Shown one piece after another: positions 1 to 7,831 of a stretch of 64,000 nucleotides of DNA; position 1 is the stretch's first letter; every line of letters starts with the position of its first letter. The notes below the pieces were generated by a model. The model saw nothing but the letters and a program-made list of their open reading frames with translations. It did no database searches and was not told the DNA's origin. The stretch spans positions 186,001 through 250,000 of the forward strand of contig NZ_RCZG01000002.1 in NCBI RefSeq assembly GCF_006439015.1, read 5' to 3'. A program made the position numbers and the translations under genes. Source of the stretch: Mycolicibacterium hodleri (GTDB lineage: Bacteria > Actinomycetota > Actinomycetes > Mycobacteriales > Mycobacteriaceae).

Positions 1-2136
1 GAGATCTTGCATTTGCGGTGAAATCTGCTTCACACCGTCCGCGACCTGCCTCATTCCGGATCGGGCAGAGTCCGCGCCGGCAGCGATCTCACTGAGTTTG
101 CTGGTAAGCAGCGCTTGACCGTCGGTGAGGTGGTCGGTTCCGTCCGAGGCGGCGGCCAGTCCGGTCTGGAGTTTTCGCAACCCATCCGAGACACGACGAT
201 TACCGTCCGCCAATTGCCTGGAGCCGACCTTCAGTTGGGTGAGCAGGTAACGGACCCGCCCAACGAGCGATGTGTCCTGAGCCAAGGCCGCCATCTGGTC
301 GACCTCCCCGCAGTTGCTGCCCTGTTCACAGGGCATGCCGTTGGGCGGAGGGGGGACGAACGTATCCAGCTGTGTGAGGATCGGAGTAACCATGGAATCG
401 ATGGAATCCGCCATCTCCTTCGAACCATCGGCAAGCCGATCGGTTCCTCCGGAAAGATCGTTGGATCCGCCGGAGGCGGAAAACAGTCCGCTCTGGAGCT
501 GCTTCATGCCGCTGAGGATTCGCCCGGCCCCTTGGGCCGCTAGTGCATTGCCCGCACTGAGTTGGCCAAGGCCGTCGCTGAGCCGTTGAGTTCCTTGCTC
601 GAGCTGCTGCAGTTTGGGTTGACTTTCCGCCAGCCCTTGAATTGCCGCGCTGAGTTTGTCGGCAAGCTGCCGGTCTTGGCCGCTCAGGGTGAACTCCGGA
701 ATCGCTTTACCCTCCGGCTGGGTGGGACTCAGCACCTCGCTCACCCCGGGGACTTTTTGAATAGTCCTGACAACCGAGTTCAGCGCGGAGAAGTCGGCGG
801 AATTCCGGAGATCGCGGTCCGCCGCGATGAGTATGACGTCGGGCGTAAGTGCACTCGGCTCGTAGTGCCGGGCGATGGCGTCATAGCCCTGGTTGCTCGG
901 TGTCGTCGCCGGCTGCACTTCTCGTTCGTCGTACCCGGTGACCATCCAGAGCGTCGGTGCCGCTAGCGCAAGCAGGATGGCGATGCTCGTCGCGAGCACC
1001 CGGCCTGGTCGACGGACGATCAGAACACCAACACGCCGCCAGTACCGAGACGAGCCTTCGGCCCTCGGCTCTGCGAAGCCGCGGCGTCCGAGAATTGAGA
1101 GAAGAGCCGGAACGAGCGTCAGCGCAGCGAGTACGGCGACAATCACGCCTATCGAGCACGGCAATCCGGTGGTTCGAAACAGACTGATCTGAGTCGCCGA
1201 CATCACCGCGCAACTCGCGGCCACGGTAAGGCCGGAGGCCACGATGATGCCCGATGTCTCGGTGGCGGACGCCACGATCGACTCGTGAGTCGACATCCCT
1301 CGCCGACGCCCTTGGTGGTAGCCGCTGAGGAGGAAAACTCCGTAATCCGTGCCGGCCCCGAGAAGAATCGCCGCGAGGAGCATCACCGAGAAGATGGATA
1401 CATCGAGGTTGGTGTGCAATGCCAAGAGTGCGACGATGGGGCGTGAAATGCCCAGGGCCAAGCCGACGCTGAGCAACGGTACGAGGATTGTGCTGAGTCG
1501 ACGGTATACGAATAGCAGCAACACGACGATCATTCCCACCGTCGCTGCCGTGATGAGGGCGATCGAATGCTCCTGGGCCGCGATCTCATCACCTATCGTT
1601 GGCGCCGGGCCGGTCAGATAAACCGATAGGCCATCGGGTTTTGGAGTGTGGTCGATCAATCCACGAACAAACTGCTGTCCTGCTCGTTGGGGGGTCCCGC
1701 CCAGCCCACCGTAGAACCGCACAGTCGCATATACGGCCTTGCCGTCCTGGCTGGCGGCGATGTGGATAGTCGCAGGGTCAGGCAGGAGGTCCTGAACCGA
1801 CTCGATCTCGGAATGATTGGCCCGAAGTCTGGCGACCATGTCGTCGTAGTAGGCGCGGTCCACATCGTTGAATCCGCGGTTGTCCTCAAGCACGAGGTAT
1901 CCGATTGCCGACGCTTGGGATTCGCCGAACTGAGTGCCGATCTCCTTGAGAGTGACCAACGATGGCGCCGATTCAGGGATAAGGGGGCCGGATTTCTCGA
2001 GGCAAACTTGCTCGAGTTGAGGGGTAGCCAGGTTGAGGCCGACCGCCACGAGGATCCAGATGCCGAAAACGAGATAGGCGTTCCGGCCGACGAGGTCGGC
2101 TAGTCTCCCCAGAAACTTGCTCTGGCCATGTCTCAT
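1..2136 (-). CDS. MmpL/RND-family membrane transporter, 3' end beyond the window
   Basis: The reverse strand is open from the ATG at 2136 to the window edge (712 codons, no stop). Residues about 20-40 form a first membrane helix. A periplasmic domain follows, then a block of helices containing GAGTDYGVFLLSGYHQ, the charged helix typical of mycobacterial MMPL proteins (the Asp-Tyr pair is proton-relay related in that family). The second periplasmic loop is a long Leu/Gly heptad-like stretch (L..G...L..G) that looks coiled-coil. Such proteins export lipids or siderophores using the proton gradient; the substrate cannot be read here. No MmpS partner is visible, and it could lie downstream outside the window. 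The nearby ATGs at 2141 and 2146 are out of frame or blocked, which fixes the start. Confidence 0.9.
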   Translation of the reverse strand, partial: MRHGQSKFLGRLADLVGRNAYLVFGIWILVAVGLNLATPQLEQVCLEKSGPLIPESAPSLVTLKEIGTQFGESQASAIGYLVLEDNRGFNDVDRAYYDDMVARLRANHSEIESVQDLLPDPATIHIAASQDGKAVYATVRFYGGLGGTPQRAGQQFVRGLIDHTPKPDGLSVYLTGPAPTIGDEIAAQEHSIALITAATVGMIVVLLLFVYRRLSTILVPLLSVGLALGISRPIVALLALHTNLDVSIFSVMLLAAILLGAGTDYGVFLLSGYHQGRRRGMSTHESIVASATETSGIIVASGLTVAASCAVMSATQISLFRTTGLPCSIGVIVAVLAALTLVPALLSILGRRGFAEPRAEGSSRYWRRVGVLIVRRPGRVLATSIAILLALAAPTLWMVTGYDEREVQPATTPSNQGYDAIARHYEPSALTPDVILIAADRDLRNSADFSALNSVVRTIQKVPGVSEVLSPTQPEGKAIPEFTLSGQDRQLADKLSAAIQGLAESQPKLQQLEQGTQRLSDGLGQLSAGNALAAQGAGRILSGMKQLQSGLFSASGGSNDLSGGTDRLADGSKEMADSIDSMVTPILTQLDTFVPPPPNGMPCEQGSNCGEVDQMAALAQDTSLVGRVRYLLTQLKVGSRQLADGNRRVSDGLRKLQTGLAAASDGTDHLTDGQALLTSKLSEIAAGADSARSGMRQVADGVKQISPQMQDL

Positions 2137-2312
2137 CCCATCGCATCGTATGACTTCAGAACCGCTTCCGTAAGTGTCAGGGCGTTGGCGAGATCATGTG
2201 TCGCATCGGGCCGAGGAGCGCGATGATTCGGAATCTTTCAAGGTGGACTCACCCTGACACGCAGGGATTTGATCACCGAGCCCGTGCTGGCCAGCTCGAC
2301 AACAGATGCGAA

Positions 2313-2330
2313 TGAACCGCCAACGGTTCA
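2313..2330. promoter_or_regulatory. perfect inverted repeat, candidate repressor operator
   Basis: The sequence is TGAACCG, CCAA, CGGTTCA, a perfect 7-bp inverted repeat with a 4-base spacer. It lies where a -35 element would fall for a -10 at 2335-2340. A regulator bound here would block transcription of the hydroxylase genes. The cognate regulator is unknown; the TetR gene at 5741 is one candidate. Confidence 0.45.
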
Positions 2331-2376
2331 GCCCTAAGTTATAGACTCCCGCAATCGCAGCTTTTAGGGGGCGAGG

Positions 2377-2442
2377 ATGATGAACTCCGTGAGTCCGCTG
2401 ATGGCCGGCGTGATGGACTCCGAGTTCAGCGCGACGGGGTAG
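2377..2442 (+). CDS. short upstream open reading frame (21 residues), possible leader peptide
   Basis: It starts with two ATG codons directly after GGGGGCGAGG, which serves as a purine-rich ribosome site, and ends at TAG 2440-2442. That is four bases before the hydroxylase ATG at 2447. The encoded peptide, MMNSVSPLMAGVMDSEFSATG, matches no family I know. The close spacing suggests translational coupling, and the main gene has no better ribosome site of its own. It could also be chance. Confidence 0.35.
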   Translation: MMNSVSPLMAGVMDSEFSATG

Positions 2443-2446
2443 TGAC

Positions 2447-4246
2447 ATGAGCACTTCTCGGGTCCTGATCGTCGGTGCCGGTCCAGCCGGAGCGACGGCC
2501 GCTCTGCTACTCGCCGAACACGGAATTGACACCCTCGTAGTCGAACGCCGCGCGGCCCAGTCGACCCACCCGGCCGCGCATGTGCTCTCCACACGCACAC
2601 TGGAGGTCTTCCGTGAACTGGGCCTAGAACACGATGTGCGCCGCCTCAGCTCGCGGATTTACGAACTGCGCGATGGCATTTATGCCACCAGTCTGACCGG
2701 ACCCGAACTGGGCCGGATCACCATTTACGATCCTGAATCGACTGAAGCCCAATTGCTTCAGACCCTTAGCCCTACTCGGGCAGCGAACCTGTCGCAACAC
2801 GTACTCGGCCAGCTGCTGTGGGATCAGCTCGACGCTTGTCAACGGGTCGAGTTCCACCGCGGCAGCGTGTATCAAAGCCACCGCGAAACCTCCGATGGCG
2901 TTGAACTTCGAGTCACCGGCCCAGACGGCGATGGCGAGTGGGTAGCGACAGGTCGGTATCTGATCGGCGCGGACGGTGCGGGCAGCCATGTCCGGCGCAC
3001 GTGCGGACTTCAAGTGCGCGGCCCCGTGCTTCAACACGTGATCAGCGTTCACTTCAGCGCCGACCTGCGTCCCTATCTGTGGTCACGCCGAGGCCCCGTC
3101 ATCTTCACGTTCACCCCACGCGGGCTTGGAATCATCATCGTGCACAGCTCACCCGATGACTTCGTGTTCCAGATTCCCTACTTCCCGCCGGTTCAGCGTC
3201 TCGAGGACTTCACCGCCGACGATTGTCGGCGCAAAATTCGAGATGCGTTGGGAGACAGGGAATTGGTCGTCGACATCCACTCGGTGCAGAGCTGGGCGAT
3301 GACGGCGCAGATCGCCAATCATTATCGTAAAGGACGTACCTTCCTTATCGGCGACGCCGCGCACCGCTTCCCGCCGACCGGCGGTCTCGGACTCAACACC
3401 GGCGTGCACGATGCCCATAACCTGGCCTGGAAACTGGCGTGGGAAATCTCTGGTCGTGCTCCGATTGATCTTCTCGACACCTACGACGCGGAACGTCGAC
3501 CGATCGGCACCGCCAACAGCGAGCATTCAGTGAAGAACTTCGACGGTCTGATGGATGTTTTCGACGCGCTCGGATTGCCGCGATCAGGTATGCGCGCACT
3601 GCGGGCTCTGGCCGAGTCCCGACTGATGGCTGCTTTGCCGCGCACTGCGACACGCCGGATACTGGCCGCCCTCATGGCGGTGGCACTGCAGCGGATTGCC
3701 GTGGCCACTTCCCGGGGTCGTGTCGGAGAACGCATCCGGCGCCGCGTTCACGAGGTAATCGCCGGCCAGGGTAGCCATTACCGGACGTGGGGACTCGATC
3801 TCGGCGTGCACTACGACAGCGGATTCCTCAACGAGGACGACATATCCGAGGACCTAGTGGACATCGAGTTCTATACGCCCATCGTGCGCGTTGGGGGGCG
3901 GCTACCACACGCGTGGGTCCAGTACGCCGGAACGAGAGTCTCCACGCTCGACCTCCCGGCACGCGACACGCTGACGGTTCTGACCACGTTGCAACACGAG
4001 TCGGGTTGGCGCGACGCGCAGATTGCGGTCGGACACCCATTGGCGGTGATCGGTGTCGACCTCGCGGCGTGCGGAGAGCCGCTGCATTCGCTGGCGGCAG
4101 GACAGGCGCTACTGCTGCGCCCGGATTCTCACATCGCCGCAGTGCTTACACCTTCGAGTGGTGGGTACGCCGACGCACTCGGCGCCGCGCTCGATCAACT
4201 AGGTCTGACGGTCACCGTCAAGGAGCGCTATGAACCCACGCGTTGA
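2447..4246 (+). CDS. FAD-dependent aromatic hydroxylase (PheA/TfdB-type flavin monooxygenase)
   Basis: A 599-residue group A flavin monooxygenase that would hydroxylate an aromatic or polyketide ring using NAD(P)H and O2. The N-terminal FAD-binding Rossmann motif GAGPAGATAALLLAEHG is at about residues 8-24. The second FAD motif GADGAGSHVRR is at about 178. The ribityl-binding motif GDAAHRFPPTGGLGLNTG is at about 302, followed by the DAHNLAWKLAW helix. The C-terminal 180 residues resemble the thioredoxin-like tail of phenol hydroxylases. Its stop overlaps the start of the VOC gene by 17 bases, so the two are probably one unit. The substrate is not readable; a role in breakdown of an aromatic xenobiotic or a drug (rifampicin-type hydroxylases belong to this superfamily) is possible. 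Confidence 0.85.
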   Translation: MSTSRVLIVGAGPAGATAALLLAEHGIDTLVVERRAAQSTHPAAHVLSTRTLEVFRELGLEHDVRRLSSRIYELRDGIYATSLTGPELGRITIYDPESTEAQLLQTLSPTRAANLSQHVLGQLLWDQLDACQRVEFHRGSVYQSHRETSDGVELRVTGPDGDGEWVATGRYLIGADGAGSHVRRTCGLQVRGPVLQHVISVHFSADLRPYLWSRRGPVIFTFTPRGLGIIIVHSSPDDFVFQIPYFPPVQRLEDFTADDCRRKIRDALGDRELVVDIHSVQSWAMTAQIANHYRKGRTFLIGDAAHRFPPTGGLGLNTGVHDAHNLAWKLAWEISGRAPIDLLDTYDAERRPIGTANSEHSVKNFDGLMDVFDALGLPRSGMRALRALAESRLMAALPRTATRRILAALMAVALQRIAVATSRGRVGERIRRRVHEVIAGQGSHYRTWGLDLGVHYDSGFLNEDDISEDLVDIEFYTPIVRVGGRLPHAWVQYAGTRVSTLDLPARDTLTVLTTLQHESGWRDAQIAVGHPLAVIGVDLAACGEPLHSLAAGQALLLRPDSHIAAVLTPSSGGYADALGAALDQLGLTVTVKERYEPTR

Positions 4247-4712
4247 TGAGATTGTCCTAATGACCCATGAGTGGGATTCGATGCGAGCCTGGTGGGGAAC
4301 GCTTCTCGGCGCGGATCCACGCACAGTCGGTCACCGAACAGCGGTCGTCGAGACAGCCGGACTACGGGTAGTTATCGAGCATTCCGACATTGCGATGAAC
4401 GCCAATCCCGAAGTCGCTGGGGTCATTTCACTCACGGTGTCGGCCCCCTCTGCGATCGCTGCCCTCGACACCCACAGGCGACTCGTCGCGATCGGCTCCC
4501 GCCACCACCGCGCCACAGACGACGTCAGCGGAGTGCGCCTGTGGTACCGCGACCCCAATGGCACCGATGTGGCAGTCCGCTTACCGTTCGACGCCGACGC
4601 GAACAACCGGCGTGGCCAGGAGATCGATCCCGATCGCATCGTCACCCGGCTGCAAGCGGCGGCAGAATCAGCGAAGGCGGTACACGCCGAAGGCGAATCG
4701 GACTATACATAG
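4230..4712 (+). CDS. VOC-family (glyoxalase/dioxygenase fold) protein
   Basis: A 160-residue protein with the beta-alpha-beta-beta-beta pattern of the vicinal oxygen chelate fold. The closing motif SGVRLWYRDPNGTDVAVR corresponds to the common DPDGN.xE segment of glyoxalase-like enzymes. The usual metal-binding Glu and His residues are not all obvious, so it may be a binding protein or an isomerase rather than a dioxygenase. The start lies inside the 3' end of the flavin hydroxylase, so translation is coupled. The pairing suggests it handles the hydroxylation product. Confidence 0.7.
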   Translation: MNPRVDEIVLMTHEWDSMRAWWGTLLGADPRTVGHRTAVVETAGLRVVIEHSDIAMNANPEVAGVISLTVSAPSAIAALDTHRRLVAIGSRHHRATDDVSGVRLWYRDPNGTDVAVRLPFDADANNRRGQEIDPDRIVTRLQAAAESAKAVHAEGESDYT

Positions 4713-5041
4713 CGCCGGCAAAGTAACCCACCACGTTTTGAGCCCAGGTCGGTGCCACTTTCGGTCGGGCGTTTGCACAGGTCAGTACGAATTTTTGTGC
4801 CAAGTTCGATTCCCGGCAGCTCCACCAACCGTGGCTTCGCCAAGGCCATAACCCGTGCCAGGTTTCTTTCCATCAACCACCGCTGGCTAACCCGGGTTCG
4901 AAGGCTCATCACCGTGTCTCCCCGGAAACCATGCACGCGATGACGTTCCGTTCCCGACGGTCGTAGCGGCAAACTGACGGCCGGGTACGGTACCGACATC
5001 GATGTTTCGAAAGTCTTTGTTTAGGATCGGGTTTCGCCCGG
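4713..5041. other. intergenic region carrying a tmRNA 3'-end fragment
   Basis: These 329 bases lie between two convergent genes. No coding sequence is convincing. The only recognisable element is the ssrA-like 3' end at 4804-4827. Confidence 0.5.
4804..4827 (+). other. tmRNA (ssrA) 3'-end fragment, possible attachment-site relic
   Basis: The 24 bases start with GTTCGATTCCC, a T-loop signature, and end with GGCAGCTCCACCA. The last part is the near-invariant 3' end of bacterial tmRNA, including the CCA, with one base different from the common CCAGCTCCACCA. The matching 5' acceptor strand (GGAGCTG-like) is absent upstream and there is no room for a whole tmRNA. Integrative elements commonly use the ssrA 3' end as attB and leave such a copy at one boundary. 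No integrase gene is visible in the window. Confidence 0.5.
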
Positions 5042-5515
5042 CTAGCTCACCATCGCCGTGTCAGCCGTTCCTAGCGGCCGTCGCTGTCCGACGCGGCGAT
5101 CAGACTCCAGCGCAGCTTGCACATCCTGATAGAGGGACATCTCGGCGTCGAATCGGCCGGCGGCCATGATGCGGGCGGTGCTGGGCCGACTGCTGACCAG
5201 GCAGAGCGAAATTCCGCGGCGCTGACATTCGGCTGACTGCTCAGTCAGAGCAGCGAACCCGCAGCATGCGACGAAGTCGAGCCCGTTGATGTCTACGAGA
5301 AGTGGCCCTGGCGCGGTGGTGGCGCTGGCGGCCTGGCTCAGTAGCGTCGCGAAGGTGGCCACATTGTGCGCGTCGACTTCCCCACCGACGCGAAGCAGCA
5401 CCATTGAGCCGCTGCGCTCGATGGTGGCCCGCAGCGGGTAGGCCGCGTTGCTCATCGTCGAGGCGAGCGTCGCGCTCACATGTGGGGCGGAACCAACGGC
5501 ACTGATCGACGTCAT
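5042..5515 (-). CDS. RsfA-like anti-anti-sigma factor (STAS domain)
   Basis: A 157-residue single STAS domain protein that would bind an anti-sigma factor of the RsbW/UsfX type and free SigF. The core VDINGLDFVACCGFAALTEQ carries two cysteines where phosphorylated STAS proteins have Ser, followed by AECQRRGISLCLVSS. This closely follows my memory of M. tuberculosis RsfA, which is redox-controlled through cysteines. The ATG at 5515 is chosen because GGGAGA lies 5-10 bases upstream; a longer frame to 5659 lacks a ribosome site. A strong SigF-type promoter (5600-5626) faces this gene, giving a plausible positive loop. Confidence 0.85.
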   Translation of the reverse strand: MTSISAVGSAPHVSATLASTMSNAAYPLRATIERSGSMVLLRVGGEVDAHNVATFATLLSQAASATTAPGPLLVDINGLDFVACCGFAALTEQSAECQRRGISLCLVSSRPSTARIMAAGRFDAEMSLYQDVQAALESDRRVGQRRPLGTADTAMVS

Positions 5516-5599
5516 GGGATCTCCCGGCATCGGGCGCGCTATGCGTGGCGCGGCGTGATTTGCTGCCCGCTCGGAGGCTTCAAGCCAGACAACCGCAGA

Positions 5600-5626
5600 A
5601 TACCCTGGGTTGTTTACGTTGTAAAC
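5600..5626 (-). promoter_or_regulatory. SigF-type promoter for the RsfA-like gene
   Basis: On the minus strand, GTTT (5626-5623) is followed by exactly 17 bases and then GGGTAT (5605-5600). This matches the mycobacterial SigF consensus GTTT-N15-17-GGGTAT fully. The start codon lies about 85 bases further on. The -35 element sits inside the palindrome at 5611-5627. Confidence 0.75.
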
Positions 5627-5627
5627 A
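5611..5627. promoter_or_regulatory. perfect palindrome overlapping the SigF -35
   Basis: TGTTTAC, GTT, GTAAACA: two perfect 7-bp arms around 3 bases. It covers the -35 element of the leftward SigF promoter and lies upstream of the rightward TetR gene. A TetR- or LacI-like repressor bound here would block SigF RNA polymerase. Binding is inferred from symmetry only. Confidence 0.5.
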
Positions 5628-5690
5628 GGGTGGGAGTCCCCGGGTCGCACTCGGGTCAACGGGCGGTGTCGGTTGGTCCGCCGTCGTGAC

Positions 5691-5725
5691 TAACCTGGTC
5701 TTGGTAGGTCGTCGCGACTACCAAG
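5691..5725 (+). promoter_or_regulatory. promoter and operator of the TetR gene
   Basis: TAACCT at 5691-5696 fits the mycobacterial -10 (TANNNT). It is followed by the inverted repeat CTTGGTAG (5700-5707), 10 bases, CTACCAAG (5718-5725), which would cover the transcription start. The ribosome site AAGGGAG follows at once. This is the usual arrangement for autorepression by a TetR protein. Confidence 0.55.
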
Positions 5726-5740
5726 CAAGGGAGATCTTCG

Positions 5741-6493
5741 ATGAATGACGACGGGTCCGCCCAGCCGTCTGAGGCTGTCGGGGTCGATACGGCGGCGGAC
5801 ACCAATGGAGACGGTCATAACCCGCCGCGGCTCAGTCGCGCATTAATCTTGGACGCCGCGATCGACTTCATCGATCACCACGGGCTGTCCAAGTTGACCA
5901 TGCGTCGGTTGGGCGCGGCGTGCGATGTGGAGGCAATGGCGCTGTACCGATACGTGCATAGCCGCGGTGATCTGCTCACTGGAATCGTTGAGCACATCGT
6001 CGACCGCCTTCTGGTCGACCAACTTGCCGCCCGCCGCCAGGAGGATGGCTGGCAGGACTACCTGGTGCGACTGGCCCACGGGGTACGCCAGATCGCGTTG
6101 GATCATCCCGATGTCTTTCCGCTGGTTGCCACCCAGCCGCCAGAGATCCCGTGGGTGCGGCCTCCGTTGCGCAGCCTGCGCTGGATGGAAACCTTTCTCG
6201 ACACGTTGATCTGCTACGGATTCGACGACGTTGCCGCTGTCGAGGCTTACCGCTCCTACACCACATTTCTGCTGGGTCAGCTCCTGCTGGAGGTCTCTGC
6301 CCGTGGCGCTCAACTGCATTCGGAGGACGACGCAATCCTCGACAATGCACACCATTCCGAACGGGCTCTGTCGGACTACCCGCACCTGAAGCGGCTGCAG
6401 CCCACGCTGTCGCAGGACTGCGGCGCCACCGAGTTCGAGGAGTCTCTGGAGGCCCTGCTGGACCGGCTTGAATTGCTGGTGTCCCGGCGCTGA
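5741..6493 (+). CDS. TetR-family transcriptional regulator
   Basis: A 250-residue protein. After a 26-residue flexible leader, the HTH runs from LSRALILDAAIDFIDHHG through LTMRRLGAACDV to ALYRYVHSRGDLL, the classic TetR DNA-binding pattern. The C-terminal half resembles the TetR_C (tetracycline repressor-like) ligand domain. The ATG at 5741 follows AAGGGAGATCTTCG, a good ribosome site. The inverted repeat at 5700-5725 suggests self-control. Possible further targets are the RsfA-like gene and, less surely, the flavin hydroxylase. The ligand is unknown. Confidence 0.88.
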   Translation: MNDDGSAQPSEAVGVDTAADTNGDGHNPPRLSRALILDAAIDFIDHHGLSKLTMRRLGAACDVEAMALYRYVHSRGDLLTGIVEHIVDRLLVDQLAARRQEDGWQDYLVRLAHGVRQIALDHPDVFPLVATQPPEIPWVRPPLRSLRWMETFLDTLICYGFDDVAAVEAYRSYTTFLLGQLLLEVSARGAQLHSEDDAILDNAHHSERALSDYPHLKRLQPTLSQDCGATEFEESLEALLDRLELLVSRR

Positions 6494-6618
6494 CGAGCGA
6501 CGAATCGCGTTACCAATAAAGCGTTGGGCATTCTGAGCGCGGGCCGGTGGCCCGACGAACGGTTTGCGAACGCCGCACTAGGGTATCTCCGCAGAACGGG
6601 ACCGAACCCATTGCCCAG

Positions 6619-6750
6619 GACACGGCCACCGAGAAGCGATGGCCGCGGCTCGCCTGCGCTGCACCTGATCTCGGTGTGCACAGAACGCTGTTGCTTCAGC
6701 TGTTCGTCGAAGGCGACGATCTTGGCGCGCTCAACCTCACCGCAAGCACG
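6619..6750 (+). pseudogene. remnant of a GAF-domain (GAF/ANTAR-type) signalling gene
   Basis: In one frame the reading is DTATEKRWPRLACAAPDLGV followed soon by LLLQLFVEGDDLGALNL. This matches the second half of mycobacterial GAF domains, whose usual form is like RWP.FA..A..LGV.S.LSFQLFV.GD.LGALNLY. Before and after this block the similarity stops and no ribosome site or full domain is present. About 44 residues survive of a protein that would be 230-250 residues long. I infer a decayed GAF-ANTAR regulator. Confidence 0.5.
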
Positions 6751-7102
6751 GCATCGCATTCACAGCGGAATCCCGGTTCGCAACACGAGCCAGCACTGAA
6801 TCTCAGTTGCACTGAGCTGCAGTAAATTTCCGGTCGATTGGGCTGTTGAATCGCCTGCGGGCGGCGCGTCATCACGGAACCGTGCAGACGGCGGTTGTCG
6901 CGCCAGTGCACCCGACGGGCCGGGCCAGCCGGGTACGGCCACTCAGAGCTGATCGGGGCTCATCCGATCAGAGTCGATGGGTCGCGGCGCTGGCGCTCCG
7001 ATGCGAGATCGGCATCAGGCTATCTCCCGTCTCGGACCCTCGGTCGTCGTGAAGTGGCCGGCAGGCCGCGGAAGCGCAGGAGTGTGTACCGCTAGTTATG
7101 TT

Positions 7103-7182
7103 GGCCTGCTGAATGATTCGACTTCTCTTTGCCATCGCGGTCAGTCGAGCGACGATGGCTGATGCACGGGATGCAGCAGGCC
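7103..7182. repeat. 9-bp inverted repeat, arms 62 bases apart
   Basis: GGCCTGCTG (7103-7111) and CAGCAGGCC (7174-7182) are exact reverse complements. They may be ends of a small decayed element or a stem. No transposase sequence lies between them, and a chance match is possible. Confidence 0.25.
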
Positions 7183-7498
7183 GTCTTTAGGGCAGCTAAC
7201 GGTCGGCAATTTGGTCAACGAGGCTACTCGTGAGTATCGTTGGCCATGTTGGTGCTACAGAATGTTGGTATCAACTCAGTCCGGGGTGTCTTGCCGCTCG
7301 ATATTCCGTGAGCCTCTGCTCGACGCCGGACTTCCTTCACACCAGTCAATTGCGACATGTCAGGTCGTGGCTTCACTTCGCAAATGCGTTGTGAGCGACG
7401 ACATTCCATTCGTCGCACGATCCGCATATTCGCGTTGTTGAAGGTTGCACAAATCCATCGTCGGGTTGTATCGACCCGCGCCCCAAAAGGAGTATTAC

Positions 7499-7831
7499 AT
7501 GACCACCAACAATCCCACCACTTCACACAACCCGACCACTGCCAACCGGCCCTCCGCGCCGATCGCTTACGGAGCAGAGCCGCAGTCCGCTCGGGTCCCA
7601 GCGCGGCGTAGCGACGAGACCAAAGCTGCCTTCAAGACAACGGAATTCATCGTCTACGTCGTGGCGGTCATCGGCGTGCTCGTTGCGTCGTTCCTGGTCA
7701 AGACCGTCGACGCACACGAGGACTACTTCCGTGCCGATCGCGCGTGGTTCTACGTGGTGCTGCTGACCATCGGCTACATGGTGAGCCGCGGTCTGGCGAA
7801 GTCCGGCAGCCGTCACCACGACGACGCCTAA
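7499..7831 (+). CDS. small membrane protein with two membrane segments
   Basis: A 110-residue protein. The N-terminal 45 residues are polar and rich in Thr, Asn and Pro. Two hydrophobic helices follow (about 51-69, FIVYVVAVIGVLVASFLV, and about 83-97, WFYVVLLTIGYMVSRGL). They are separated by a short charged loop with DAHEDYFRADRA, and the tail is basic and His-rich. The ATG at 7499 is chosen because AAAAGGAG lies just upstream; an in-frame codon at 7445 has no ribosome site. Similar short proteins are common in mycobacteria, with no assigned function that I know. A strong hairpin follows at 7909. Confidence 0.75.
   Translation: MTTNNPTTSHNPTTANRPSAPIAYGAEPQSARVPARRSDETKAAFKTTEFIVYVVAVIGVLVASFLVKTVDAHEDYFRADRAWFYVVLLTIGYMVSRGLAKSGSRHHDDA

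Larger units (their letters stand above)
2137..2446. other. divergent intergenic region between MmpL and the flavin hydroxylase
   Basis: No full-size gene is seen in these 310 bases. They hold a perfect 7+7 palindrome (2313-2330), candidate -10 hexamers TAAGTT (2335-2340) and TAGACT (2342-2347) reading rightward, and a short open frame (2377-2442) ending just before the hydroxylase. The layout suggests a repressible promoter for the rightward genes. Confidence 0.5.
6494..7498. other. 1-kb region with relics and no intact gene
   Basis: No intact gene is convincing. The region contains a GAF-domain remnant (6619-6750) and a widely spaced 9-bp inverted repeat (7103-7182). The end of the region, 7470-7498, provides the leader of the small membrane protein at 7499. 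Base composition is lower in GC than in neighbouring genes near 7200-7480. The whole stretch looks like decayed DNA. Confidence 0.45.

Noticed and set aside
4703..4999. 98-codon minus-strand frame with a segment reading VELPGIELGTK
   Set aside because: This kind of peptide is a known spurious translation across tmRNA/tRNA-type 3' ends; the DNA is better explained by the ssrA fragment.
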